64,000 bases of DNA. Origin: Micrasema longulum (Eukaryota > Arthropoda > Insecta > Trichoptera > Brachycentridae). Location: NCBI GenBank assembly GCA_022494885.1, contig JAGVSM010001710.1, positions 1 to 64,000 on the forward strand. Reading direction: 5' to 3'. The notes beneath the pieces were generated by a model. The model was not told the origin of the DNA. It saw only the letters and a list, made by a program, of their open reading frames with translations, and ran no database searches. Shown here piece by piece: positions 54,941 through 64,000 of this stretch (its first letter is position 1; each line of letters starts with the position of its first letter). Both the position numbers and the translations under genes were made by a program.

Positions 54941-55110
54941 GGCGTCTTTCGTAGCGTAGTGATTCAAATGCTTGACTCACGCACGGAAAGGGCCGAGTTC
55001 GAGTTCCAGTGAGAATGCAAAAATGGAATTGTTATTGTTCTCAAACCGGGTGTTCTGTGCTACAATTCACAATTGGGCTTCCTCGACTGTTATGATGCTT
55101 TTACATTTTT
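54941..55110 (+). mobile_element. SINE B, diverged copy
   Basis: TTCGTAGCGTAGTGATTC (A box region), CTTGACTCACGCACGG (Val-type CAC loop), B box degraded to AGTTCGAGTTCC, body CGGGTGTTCTGTGCTAC and GGGCTTCCTCGACTG. Confidence 0.65.
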
Positions 55111-55984
55111 ACATAATACTTGATTCAGGATCTGTATTCAGTACACAAAAATTGCAAGCAAAAACAAACATTCATTATTATGAAAAATCAAACAAAAAGA
55201 GGTAATACAATAAATGTAAAAAACCTAACACAAAAAATAAAATTTCCTAATAAGTAAAACAAGATTCGAATGAAAATTTTCTAATACTTTTTAGAGTACA
55301 GAAATATCTTTATTGTTACAAAATTCCTTCTTACAAACTTAACAAATGAGCATTCCTCCGTTTTCAACCCTTCATGCCCAAGGGGTGTAATTAATATTTC
55401 GAAATTCGTATTACAACCCTTTGACTAGTACAATGATGTTTAACATCGCCTCCCCATTAAGGAGATCGTGTGAGAATTATTAACGATCTATGCTTCGTTA
55501 CTGTCATTTGTAAGGGAAGGTACTGCCTATGGGCATTTAGAGGGTTTAATTTGTGATAATTAACCCAACTTGTAAAAGTCACAAGGCTACCGAGAGAGGG
55601 TTAGTGAGTAATAATTTAAAATACAAATATGATCGTATTAATTAGAATTTTTGATTGCATAATATAATATGACAGTACTTAATTAATTACGTAAATTTGC
55701 GAATAGTATACTCTTATAATGCTTATAACAATTGTTTTTACATTTTTATATTTGTAAAAATAAAAAAAAGTGTTCAGTAGACTCAAATCAGTGTTCGATT
55801 TCTAATATTATAAGTTTAAAAATGGAGTTCTACAAAATTAACACCAAATCAATCAATATCTTATAATGCTATTCTGAATCGACTCCATGTACTCGGTAAT
55901 AACTATTCCGACGCTGCTGATATTTTTTAACATAAAGTAAAGTTTATATAAATCAACTCCATTCAATTGTTTCCAAGATGGTGG
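55111..55984. other. Gene-free stretch with island
   Basis: 55350-55615 is GC-richer with CAACCCTTCA, AAGGGGTGTAA, CAACCCTTTGA, AGAGGGTTTAA and AGAGGGTTAGT. No ORF. Confidence 0.4.
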
Positions 55985-56250
55985 AAAGAAGAAGGAAAAG
56001 GGGACAATTCAAACATTTAGATAGTGACATTTCAATCTTGATTTAAATGTAAATAAAGAAGGGGCGTCTCTAACATTAGTGGGTAGATTATTCCACAATT
56101 GAGTAGCTACCACTCTAAGAAAGGATTGAAAAAATTAAAACGGTTAGTTGGTATTCAGAGGGTTCTCTCATTGCTAGAACGTAAATATGGTCCATGTTGT
56201 GAAAAAGGTTGGAAGAGCTCTCTCAGATAAACAGGCGAAGTGGGATTATT
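55985..56250 (-). pseudogene. CR1/L2-type RT, last 80 codons
   Basis: Minus-strand frames give SPVYLRELFQPFSQHGPYL, RSSNERTL, then after a frameshift VVATQLWNNLPTNVRDAPSL and FTFKSRLKCHYLNV before a stop. (Q)LWN.LP..VR.A.SL..FK..LK is the usual end of CR1/L2-type RTs. Degraded and 5'-truncated. Confidence 0.65.
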
Positions 56251-56315
56251 TCAGTAAAGAAGTGAGAGATTGAGAATGTAAATGTTCTTGCCAGTGGCCT
56301 GTTTCTTCTTTAACT

Positions 56316-56430
56316 AATTCGTTTCGCAAATTCATTCGTATCGTATAAGACGAAACGAGAGCAAAATACGACTTTGATTGCGTTACAGTGAGATGGATAT
56401 ATGACAAACAAACGAATTTGCGAAACAAAA
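56316..56430. repeat. Short inverted repeat
   Basis: GTTTCGCAAATTC at 56321-56333 is inverted as GAATTTGCGAAAC at 56414-56426. Between them GACGAAACGAGAGCAAAATA. Possibly a small MITE core. Confidence 0.5.
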
Positions 56431-56517
56431 TTGTGAAAGAATAAACCTGCAGTATAGTTGCGTGCGGTACACAGTTATGTCTTCGCGGTCTAATTTGTGA
56501 CAAGTTTGAGCATCATC

Positions 56518-56660
56518 ATCATCATTCCATATCTTCTCCCTAGTTGGAGTATATGGTATCCACAAAGAGCCTCCATGCATGCCAATCGCCTGCCAACTTC
56601 TTTGCGTCGTCCAAAGTCAGGTTCTCGTCCCGAAGTTCTGACTATTCGATGTTGCAAATG
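56518..56660 (-). pseudogene. RTE-like LINE RT, last codons
   Basis: Reads ENLTLDDAKKLA-like residues and RRLACMEALCGYHI/ATGGTATCCACAAAG; the DNA (CTCCCTAGTTGGAGTATATG, TCCATGCATGCCAATCGCC) parallels 41150-41230 base by base with changes. Confidence 0.5.
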
Positions 56661-57171
56661 AGCCCCCTGCAAGTGCAAAACACATACAAATTACAAAAAT
56701 TATTAATCACTCAATCTTAATAATAATATTCTTCTCCAATATATTTCGCTGGCCATTTTAGAGCCGATTCGTCGAATCTAGCTCAATAATGCTCCAAGGC
56801 ATGTATTATAATTTACAGTTCAACCCTACTGGAGGGGGTGGAAGCCACCCCAATACCCCAAACCCCTCTCCACCCTAACCCCTTCCATAAGCCGTCATGA
56901 TTTTGTATATCGGAATTGGAAATAGATGACCGGAATGTATATCCAAATGTCATTCATAAATCACATGTAAAATATAATCTATTCCGAAATGAGATATTCT
57001 TCGTGACAATAAAACAGAATGTACAGTCAGAAATATAAGTTTTGAGAAGTAAAAGAAATAAGAAGTTCTTCTTTATTTTTTTTTTTCGAATAAAACAAGT
57101 GCATTTGGATAAATTGTTCCGATAATAAATGTGTTTTTTGTTATTTTTAATGGTAGGTACCTACTTTTATT
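56661..57171. other. Gene-free stretch with C-rich part
   Basis: 56820-56890 is C-rich (CCACCCCAATACCCC, CACCCTAACCCC). No ORF or shared repeat. Confidence 0.4.
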
Positions 57172-57760
57172 TGTTGCGACAAAGAGAGAAAACATTTTTG
57201 AGAAGAGATATGGGAGTCTAGGCATTTACAACTTCACTTTACTTACTGTGTAACATTCACCATTTTGATTCTGTTTAAACATCCGCATTTCTTCAACTCT
57301 TCCATCTGTTGACTTTTGAGGAGTGAAAGAGCTGAAAGTCTCCTTTTTGCATCAAATTTAGATTTAAATAACTCCCAAGGGAGGAAATCCTGCCAGTCTA
57401 TAAACATTTTACCATACTTAAAACATTGTTCGTTTAACTCACTGGTGTAAGAAGAAGCATAAAAATTGAAAATTGTTTTCAGACGTTGCCTAGTTGGGGA
57501 AATAATTCAGCAATCTCACCCACATCAATAGAGGTTTCAGCTCTTTTACTTCACAGAAGTCAACAGCTGGAAGAGTTGCGGAAACGTGGATGTTAAATCA
57601 GAGACAGAATGGGGAATGTTACATAATTTGTAAAGTGGTCACATAAAACAGCCATTTAAAAGCCATTAACCCTGTTAATGATTTGACTGCCATATTACCT
57701 AGTCAAAAATATTTTCCCTGTCCGTTGCCGTGGAAAGGATTTGGTCGATATTAAGAATTG
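57172..57760. mobile_element. Foldback family F, full-length copy
   Basis: Outer inverted arms: left GTTGCGACAAAGAGAG, TATGGGAGTCTAGGCATTTA; right (reversed) CACGGCAACGGACAGGGAAA, ATATGGCAGTCAAATCATTA. Inner inverted blocks (AACTCTTCCATCTGTTGAC against GTCAACAGCTGGAAGAGTT) make a nested stem. About 590 bp, no ORF. Confidence 0.65.
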
Positions 57761-57764
57761 ATAT

Positions 57765-58195
57765 AATGCAGAAAGCAGCCAGCCATAGAAAATTGAAACT
57801 GAGATAATAGCACCTCTGTAAAAAAAGTGAATGGCCAAATCTACGCAACAGTTGGAATGTTTTTGACTTTAACAAATGATAAACAATAAATACATGAGTT
57901 TTTGTATTACAAACAAGAATTTAATAATTTATTTTACCAGTTTTAATGATTTTTCAAGTACTGTAAGATTTTTCTTATTCTGTGGGTGTTTTTTGCGAAC
58001 TGAAAATTGCCGTTTTTGTGATTGACACTATTTTCAGAAGGTGATTATTACATTTCTTTGTGTGAAAGCGGTCTGGCTATTTTTAAAAGAACATAAAATT
58101 GACCTTACTTCACCTGATAACACCAATATCTCATTTTTTCAAAATGTGAACTGGCAGCTTTCTGCTTTCTGCTTTCTGCATAACTACGTTCAATT
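57765..58195. mobile_element. Repeat family H, copy with inverted ends
   Basis: ATGCAGAAAGCAGCCAG at 57767 is inverted as CTGGCAGCTTTCTGC at 58160, where TTTCTGC is repeated three times in tandem. Shares CAACAGTTGGAATGTTT with 28270-28290. It lies just upstream of a hAT transposase end, so it may derive from that element (inference). Confidence 0.5.
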
Positions 58196-58215
58196 GATCC
58201 TCTCCAAAACCAAAA

Positions 58216-58510
58216 ATTCGAATTAGCTGATTAAAACTTGAAAGACTTTTGGATTGGACTTAAAGACAAATACTCTGTAGTCGTTAAGAAGGTTGTCATG
58301 GTTCTGCTTCCGTTTGTATTGACTAACCGATGTGAGACTGACTTTTCAGCTTACGCCTACACTGAAAACAAATTCAAAACTCGAATGGATGAAGCTCCAG
58401 ATCTCCGTATTTTATTGTCGGATATTAAACATTTCATTTTTCTCATAAAAAACGTGTTGTATTTTTTAAAAAATATAGACTTTCTTTTCAATTCGAATAT
58501 TACATCATGT
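58216..58510 (+). pseudogene. hAT transposase C-terminus (dimerisation region)
   Basis: One open frame reads FWIGLKDKYSVVVKKVVMVL, LPFVLTNRCETDFSAYAYTE, NKFKTRMDEAPDLRILLSDI. This matches the hAT C-terminal signature FW......YP.L...A...LLPF.TTY.CE.GFSA....K.K.R.RL....DLR..LS, as in the ZBED5/FAM200-like branch. There is a stop and no recognisable start; the DDE domain and zinc finger are missing. Confidence 0.75.
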
Positions 58511-58519
58511 AAATAATAG

Positions 58520-58985
58520 AGTGTCATGGGTCTTAAAAAATATATTTTTGTATTTAACACTTATATATTTATTTTTGAAAATTGAAAGTTATATTTGCGA
58601 AGTTTTTTTTGTCGCGCTGTACCAAAACAACAGTCTACATTCACTAATACAAAACGACTCTTCCCAGCATTTATACGTACGTATTCCCAAACCGTCGTTT
58701 TTTTCATCATATTTATATCTTTCCTATATCGTAAGGCGCGTCGTGTGTTTTTTATGACCTTTCATAATGTATCTTTATGCTGTTAGACGGCAATGGGGCG
58801 GTAACTTGGGATTGAATCGTATTTCCTAATGTACCCTACCGCCGCGCAAGGGGTTAAGCGTGTCATCATGCCATCTTATTAAACGGAAAGATGTATGGCG
58901 TTGGGAGAAGAGAGATTATTTTTAAACCATAGACACCAAATACATAAATAATAATAAAATAATAGACGCGTGTCCGTTGTTATTA
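58520..58985. other. Gene-free stretch
   Basis: Open plus-strand readings at 58521-58786 overlap in two frames with F/L/I-rich content, no family. 58790-58860 is GC-richer (AATGGGGCGGTAAC, AAGGGGTTAAGCG). Confidence 0.4.
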
Positions 58986-58989
58986 AAAA

Positions 58990-59190
58990 TGAGTCGGATT
59001 GTGGTCTCGTGGCTAGTGTCTTAAACTCACGGCTCAAAGCTCCATTGTTCGAATCCTACTCTACTTCAACTTAATTCTCATTTTCTAATAGTGAGTTATT
59101 TACAACTCGTTGAAAATGGCCCTCAAAATAAAATATTTGAGTTAATCATAAGAACGCAAATATTTCATTAAAATTTTTTTTTTTTTTAAA
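58990..59190 (+). mobile_element. SINE C, second plus-strand copy
   Basis: GGATTGTGGTCTCGTGGCTA, AACTCACGGCTC, B-box TGTTCGAATCC (59046-59056), body AATAGTGAGTTATTTACAAC and a T/A-rich end at 59170-59188. Confidence 0.75.
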
Positions 59191-59540
59191 AAAACATAAT
59201 TATTTACTAAATAGTATTGATTGAGTTTTTCTACTAACATTTCTTGGTGGAACTGCATTTTAATTATAATAATAAAAATACTTACATAGTTTAATTCCAC
59301 TTTTACAAATAATTTACACGTTTACATAAATACATATAATTCAAATACATTTTCATGATAAAACTTCATAAAATTATACAATTTACACCGATTTTTATTA
59401 TATACATTCAAACAAAACTTAAATTCATGCAATTGTTTTTATCTTATACTAAAATCATTTTAATTCAAACACTTTTATTCCCGTAATTATAAAAAAATAT
59501 GATTTACAACCCCTGCTTGCAGTTTTATATAACATTGAAA
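59191..59540. other. AT-rich stretch
   Basis: Nothing recognised. Confidence 0.4.
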
Positions 59541-59555
59541 TTTGTTTAGTCTCTC

Positions 59556-59597
59556 ACCAGTTTGACGATGTCGGTCTCGACAAAACCCGGCACTGGT
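59556..59597 (+). ncRNA. Decayed hammerhead-like motif of a Penelope-like LTR
   Basis: Stem I ACCAG (59556-59560) pairs with CTGGT (59593-59597). Between them: TTGACGAT (core CTGANGA with C3 changed, plus the extra T), stem II GTCG/CGAC around loop GTCT, then AAAAC in place of GAAAC. Layout equals 17593-17633; two invariant core bases are changed, so it should be inactive. A tail AAAACATGGAATAAAACC follows. Confidence 0.45.
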
Positions 59598-59640
59598 AAA
59601 TATATATATATAATTAAAACATGGAATAAAACCATATACG

Positions 59641-60066
59641 TATTTTTATTATTATAATTAAATAGTATTGAATATTATAGTGGTTATATTAAGTGTGTTA
59701 CTGTATCGTACCGATCGGCGCGCTGCCATTGGCTAGGGTCAGCTAAGGCACAAACTACATATGCTTGTTATGTTCGTATTGCAGCTGTTGTTTACATGAA
59801 CAAAACGTGTATATGTGGGTTTTTTTTCGATTCTAATTATGCGTGTATGGGTAACTTTAAAGGCAGTGCTGTTCCATTAACTTTGATGCATTGTTTTAGA
59901 AAGAACAAACCAATACGTTACTGACATCTAGCGTTTTTTTCATTTATTATTTAATAAAAGACAGTCAAAGATCACATGTCAAATAAATAACCTCAAACGC
60001 CTCAAATCGATAATTTAATATAACCGAGGATATGATCCACGTTTGATTTGGTAATAAAAACTTTAA
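59641..60066. other. Gene-free stretch before the TTF-like ORF
   Basis: Moderate GC at 59700-59760 (CGATCGGCGCGCTGCC). It may be the 5' part of the element that carries the next ORF. Confidence 0.35.
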
Positions 60067-60273
60067 ATGCAGTTCCGTAAAACCTGTGATATTGAAGAAA
60101 ATGTATGTTTAACCATTTTAAGAGACAATGCGTTTTCTCGGTTATCCTTTATAGACAAAAAACTTATTATAAGCAAAGGAAGGTGCACTCCAAAATTAGA
60201 TTTAATTTTAAAAAGAAACTTAAATGTTACACGTAAATTCAGTGTTAAAAACTCTGCGCACGTGACTGTGTAG
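60067..60273 (+). pseudogene. Possible TTF-type zinc finger start of a hAT-like protein
   Basis: An open reading of 68 codons holds AFSRLSFIDKKLIISKGRCT, PKLDL, NVTRKFSVKN. It recalls the K..L...GR.TP.L.L.......R.F segment at the start of TTF/ZMYM1-type domains found in hAT-related proteins, where a WL.G and CWPC block follows. Here the frame stops before that block, and a family F element lies about 80 bp on. Assignment is tentative. Confidence 0.35.
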
Positions 60274-60353
60274 ATGGTACTTTTGAACGTCTTAAGTGTG
60301 TCCAAATGTTTTTAGACAGGCTGGATTTCTTCCCTAGGGAGTTGTCTAGATCT

Positions 60354-60578
60354 AAATTTGTTGCGACAGAGGGAAAAAAGAGAATATGGAAGTCTAGGCA
60401 TTTACATTTACACTCAAGAAATGTGGATATTAAAACATAGGTAGGATGGCGAATGTAACACAGTGTGAATAGTAGTCACTTTAACCGGCCAATGACAGGT
60501 TATAAGCCCTGTAAATGCCTAGACTTCGATATTTTCTTCTCAAAAATGTTTTCCCATTCAGTCGCAACGAATTTAAAT
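60354..60578. mobile_element. Foldback family F, short complete copy
   Basis: Left arm TAAATTTGTTGCGAC (60354) and right arm GTCGCAACGAATTTA are inverted. Next to them GGAAGTCTAGGCATTTAC pairs with GTAAATGCCTAGACTTC. About 225 bp. TA at both edges suggests a TA target site. Confidence 0.7.
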
Positions 60579-61317
60579 GATACATATTCCCATTACATTT
60601 TGTTATCCTGTTTAGACATTTGTATTATAGTTATTAAAATGTTGTGTACGTAATTAGTGCTTTGTCAGGTTGATGGTTATTTTTTGGTGATGTTTTTATG
60701 TGTTATACCAACATAGAACTGTGTGTACGTGTACAATAATGAATAATTAAAAAATAAACAAAATATTCTGTGCCTACTCCCGTAAGTATGTTTATATTTA
60801 TTTATTAATTTTACACGTGATATTTTTAATATTCCTGAAGACTTAAGTCTTGAATCTGTTTAGACCTTTTATGTGTAGATTTTTAGAAATATATAATTTT
60901 TGTATTTGGCCTACTAGATTATTATCTGAAAATGTCTTATCGCGTATGCACGTGGATATTTTTTGAATTATATAATTAATACTAACATATTTTTTATACT
61001 TGTATTTTTATTTGGAAGTTGTAAAGATGTACTTGTATTTAATTATTATTTTTAGACTGTTGTGTAAGGAATAAAAAATCACTTAAATATTTAGATTTGC
61101 TGCGTGGTAATATTTCTTTTAAGAAAACATTTACTTATTTCATGTTTTGGAATTATGTCGTTTGTTTAGGCGACTTTAATTTGACTGGCGCGTCTTGGCA
61201 CCGACCATTTGCTTTGTAATTGAACTAATTGTTCTCCTATATAAAAGGGAAACGCATTGAAATCAGAGTCAGATTAAAGAGACAGTGAAACAGTTGGTTA
61301 GACCAGTGGAGAGTGTT
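60579..61317. other. AT-rich stretch
   Basis: Nothing recognised. Confidence 0.45.
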
Positions 61318-61440
61318 ACTCGCGCCTTTCTCCCACGGGGGTAGGCGGAGAAGATAGAACGTCGTATAACTCTGTATGTATATACGGACCTCGCTTTCTC
61401 TACTTTCATACGCCTTATCTTCGCAGTCAACATCCACGCC
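61318..61440 (-). pseudogene. RTE-like LINE RT, last codons
   Basis: GCGCCTTTCTCCCACGGGG, TAGGCGGAGAAGATAGAACG on the plus strand equals 25530-25560; the minus strand codes a degraded version of the ...W.S.LSAYP end. Confidence 0.5.
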
Positions 61441-62169
61441 CTGTTTGTTACTGTTCTACTTTTAATTTTGTGAGAAAAATAAAAGAAAGTTTAATCAAAA
61501 GTGTTTTCCTACATTTCGATTAACAAGACTACCAAGTTCCAGTACCATTAAGACAATACAATATTAAATATTTTAAAATGTCCAAAATTAAGTTTGTTTA
61601 TTTTGCGTCCTTGTATTTTATCGAATTTCACCGATGGAAATGTTTTTAAATAAAAAATAAGAAAAATTGAATATTACAACGCATTATTAACTGAAAAAGA
61701 TCAGATTACTTTCACTTTATAAATAAAGAGAGATATTCGTGAATTTTAGCATCTCAATAAAAAATGTTCGCCGGCATAAACTTTACTCGAATTTGAATAT
61801 CCTTAAGCCGAGCATTTAACGACTTTGCCAAGGGGTTGGGGAAAGATGAATTATTATTACAGAACTTGGGATGTTTATTCTTTGTTCGGTCAAAGTTTTG
61901 CATGCTGCCAAAATTCCCTAACACAAATTGTAAAAGTTATCGACAAAATCGCCATCGCATAATCGTGAATTGGATATTTGCGAAATGTGTCTAACGACCG
62001 TGCCATTTGGATGTTTCACGACTAGAATACAATACACAAATAAGTTTATTGGTAGTTATATGAATATCGAAACCGGCCAACTCCATTTCAAAGAAAAATT
62101 CAACAATTTCAACACTTTTAAGAACATTGCTTATCTCTACGTTATCGTATTTAAATCACTTTTAATCAT
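61441..62169. other. Gene-free stretch with small island
   Basis: 61780-61960 is less AT-rich and unique (CCAAGGGGTTGGGGAAAG). The open reading 61970-62200 runs into a SINE and has no family. Confidence 0.4.
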
Positions 62170-62270
62170 AATTCCCCTTTCCGCACCTAATGGTGCATAG
62201 GATTCTAAATTAATACGTAATGCAATGAGTATCGGTGACCATGATATGAAGGTAAGATGCCACCTTAATT
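62170..62270 (-). mobile_element. SINE A, 3' end
   Basis: ATTCCCCTTTCCGCACCTAATG, GTGCATAGGATTC, ATATGAAGGTAAGATGCC. Confidence 0.6.
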
Positions 62271-62689
62271 ATCCTAAATAATGTAAATTTAGTTTGGAAA
62301 CGACTATATATTTTCCATGTTTTTTGAACCAAGAAAAAAAACAGTGCTACAAATTTGTACAATCGAAAAATAACAATAAACAAGTAAAAAGTTGTAATTC
62401 TACCAATACAATATATTAAATAAAATAAATGAAAAACCCGCATTTTAATCAAACCGCAAAAATATTTGACTTACTTACTGTCATATTTGTAAAAGTCAGG
62501 TTTGTTTTGGTCAAGAGTACCTAGTAGTTTTACACGATCGAACGGATGACAGCTTTACGCAAAATTACTAAAAATATAAAAAGATATACAGACAGTGATT
62601 TGTCAAATCAAAATTATTTTCATATGAGAGATAATGTATAGGTTGTTTTACATTTGGACTCATTTGTAACTAAATAAAATTATAAATGA
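62271..62689. other. AT-rich stretch
   Basis: Nothing recognised. Confidence 0.4.
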
Positions 62690-63050
62690 ATCAAATTAAA
62701 TAAATTAAATAAATTAAATAAATTAAATAAATTAAATAAATTAAATAAACCAAATAAATCAAATAAATCAAATAAATCAAATAAATTAAATAAATTAAAT
62801 AAATAAAATAAATTGAATAAAATAAAATAAATTAAATAAATGAAATAAAAAAATTAAAAAAAAATAATGAAATAAATAAAATAAGAGAAATAAGTTAAAT
62901 AAGTAAAATAAACAAAATAAACAAAATAAACAAAATAAACAAAATAAACAAAATAAATAAAAAAAATAATAAAAAAAATAAAAAAAAATAGATAAAAAAG
63001 ATAAAATAATTAAATGAATAACATAAATAAAAAAAGTAAAATAAACAAAC
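62690..63050. repeat. Microsatellite with 9-bp unit and block-wise variants
   Basis: Blocks of TTAAATAAA (62695-62750), CAAATAAAT (62750-62785), mixed (62785-62900) and AAAATAAAC (62905-62955) follow each other, all with a 9-bp period, then decay into A-rich DNA. The open minus-strand reading through it is an artefact of the repeat. Confidence 0.85.
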
Positions 63051-63335
63051 ATCGAATTAATTTGAATCTGTGATTCTGAGAATTTCATTGATTTATAAAC
63101 TATAACTTTCTTTTGGTGTTGATAAGTTTTAATTTGCGATGAACGTCTGAATCAGGGTGTTTATAAAACCGTAAAACATTGAAAAAAGATTGCTCTGAAT
63201 GAACAGTATTGAATGGCCGGTAGAGGGGTGGCGACGGCTCTGGTTTGCCCGATTACAGCTGGTTCTCCCCATTAACTATCAAGCTAATGAACTAACATAC
63301 CCAAACACCGTAAAAATTATATCATTTTACATACA

Positions 63336-63410
63336 GATAATTTATAACGGACTGAACTAGCGCATGCTGTGTATCTGGATCATTTTTACACAAAGAAAAG
63401 ATGATCGATG
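63336..63410 (-). mobile_element. SINE A, 3' part, diverged
   Basis: CATGCTGTGTATCTGGATCAT and AAAGAAAAGATGATC. The copy appears to continue at 63655. Confidence 0.35.
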
Positions 63411-63429
63411 TACAAATGTTGACGTGTGA

Positions 63430-63610
63430 GTGAATGTGAGATTCGAATTTACGAATGCAGAAAATGATTAAGACTGAAAAAGTCATGGCATGACCAAATT
63501 CAAGAAAAAACTTGAAGACAGACATGTTAAACGTCGGAATAATCGGCGTGCATGCCGAGATGTATGAATCTAGAGGAAGCTACGTCTCCATGCAAAAACA
63601 GAGTGATATG
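63430..63610 (+). pseudogene. RTE-like LINE RT, last codons, inside a SINE A
   Basis: Plus-strand frames give KKSWHDQIQE-like residues, then NNRRACMPRCMNLEEA-like residues and a final KNRVI, the counterpart of WHDQVQQILESG and RRACMRRCMNVKEA at 25498-25937 on the other strand. Confidence 0.5.
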
Positions 63611-63654
63611 ACGTTTTATTATCTCTACCTTTTCTTATAGGATAACGGCATGCT

Positions 63655-63820
63655 GATTTGTTTGTTTGAAGATGATCAGTTTTAAGCCACAGGCGCCAGT
63701 CCAGGAACAACAAAACTTTGCTGAAAAATTCAAGCATTAAATCAATCTAAGGCATCGCTTAGAATTGGTTTTGGGACCCTGGCAAGCAAACGCACTTACC
63801 AGTACAGTCAGGCTTTTTAA
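63655..63820 (-). mobile_element. SINE A, middle and head, diverged
   Basis: GATGATCAGTTTTAAGCCACAGG, GGCGCCAGTCCAGGAACAAC, GCAAGCAAACGCACTTACC. A reversed 5' segment may follow at 63955-64000 (CATCGAGTTAAAAACGCTCATC). Confidence 0.45.
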
Positions 63821-64000
63821 TATAATACCAGATTTATCCAAATATTACAATTTTATAGGCGTAGTGCTAGAAAAATAGGATATAAGTTGTGTTAGAGCTA
63901 GGTTCAAACCATTAGCACTTATTTCTTAATCAATCCATATCTCTTTTTTACTTTTCATATGAGTGTTTCCATCGAGTTAAAAACGCTCATCTAAGGATCT

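Noticed and set aside
62795..63088. 97-codon minus-strand open reading, rich in F, L, Y
   Set aside because: It is the AT-rich 9-bp microsatellite read in one frame; no coding meaning.
1..64000. CRISPR array, bacterial operon, phage or integron
   Set aside because: No regularly spaced direct repeats, no operon-like ORF packing, and eukaryotic SINE/LINE content throughout.

Overview
Eukaryotic, strongly AT-rich DNA. The tRNA-derived SINEs, jockey/CR1-like and RTE-like LINE tails, an R1-like element, a Penelope-like element, TTAA- and TA-flanked non-autonomous transposons and AGCTG(T)ACC-type repeats together suggest an insect, most likely a moth or butterfly (inference; no host gene is present to confirm it). 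I found no intact host protein gene. Every coding-like stretch that I could assign is a broken piece of a transposable element.

Layout. 0-3 kb: LINE 3' ends, including a three-level nest (R1-like, jockey/CR1-like N3, N2 with its target-site duplication). 3-12 kb: SINE A, B and D copies, a foldback element, jockey/CR1-like and RTE-like ORF remains and a 493-bp MITE. 12.2-13.5 kb: an RNase H/zinc-domain remnant of an R1/I-type LINE, followed by a TTAA-flanked element. 14-16.7 kb: a SINE A cluster. 17.1-17.7 kb: a 5'-truncated Penelope-like element with 204-bp inverted LTRs, each carrying a hammerhead-ribozyme core. 18-30 kb: SINEs, RTE-like ends and a jockey/CR1-like RT with its FADD box. 32-38 kb: SINEs, LINE ends, an R1-like zinc domain split by a TTAA element, a 233-bp foldback and SINE C. 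38-49 kb: LINE and Helitron-like repeats, SINEs and a second RT remnant with two 3' UTRs in tandem. 49-64 kb: a mariner-type transposase remnant, LINE ends, two hAT-type fragments, foldback elements and a 9-bp-unit microsatellite.

Between the repeats lie short, GC-richer islands that look non-repetitive within the window (for example 4.7-4.9, 9.7-10.0, 44.0-44.3, 46.8-47.1, 50.4-50.6, 51.5-51.8 and 55.35-55.6 kb). Those from about 46.9 kb onward often carry an AAAGGGTTA-like word. They are the best candidates for host regulatory or intronic sequence.

The fragments do not act together as a pathway. They record repeated insertion and decay: nearly all LINEs are 5'-truncated, ORFs carry stops and frameshifts, and elements have landed inside each other. 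Repeat family names used below (SINE A-D, N1-N3, F, H, T) are labels for this window only.
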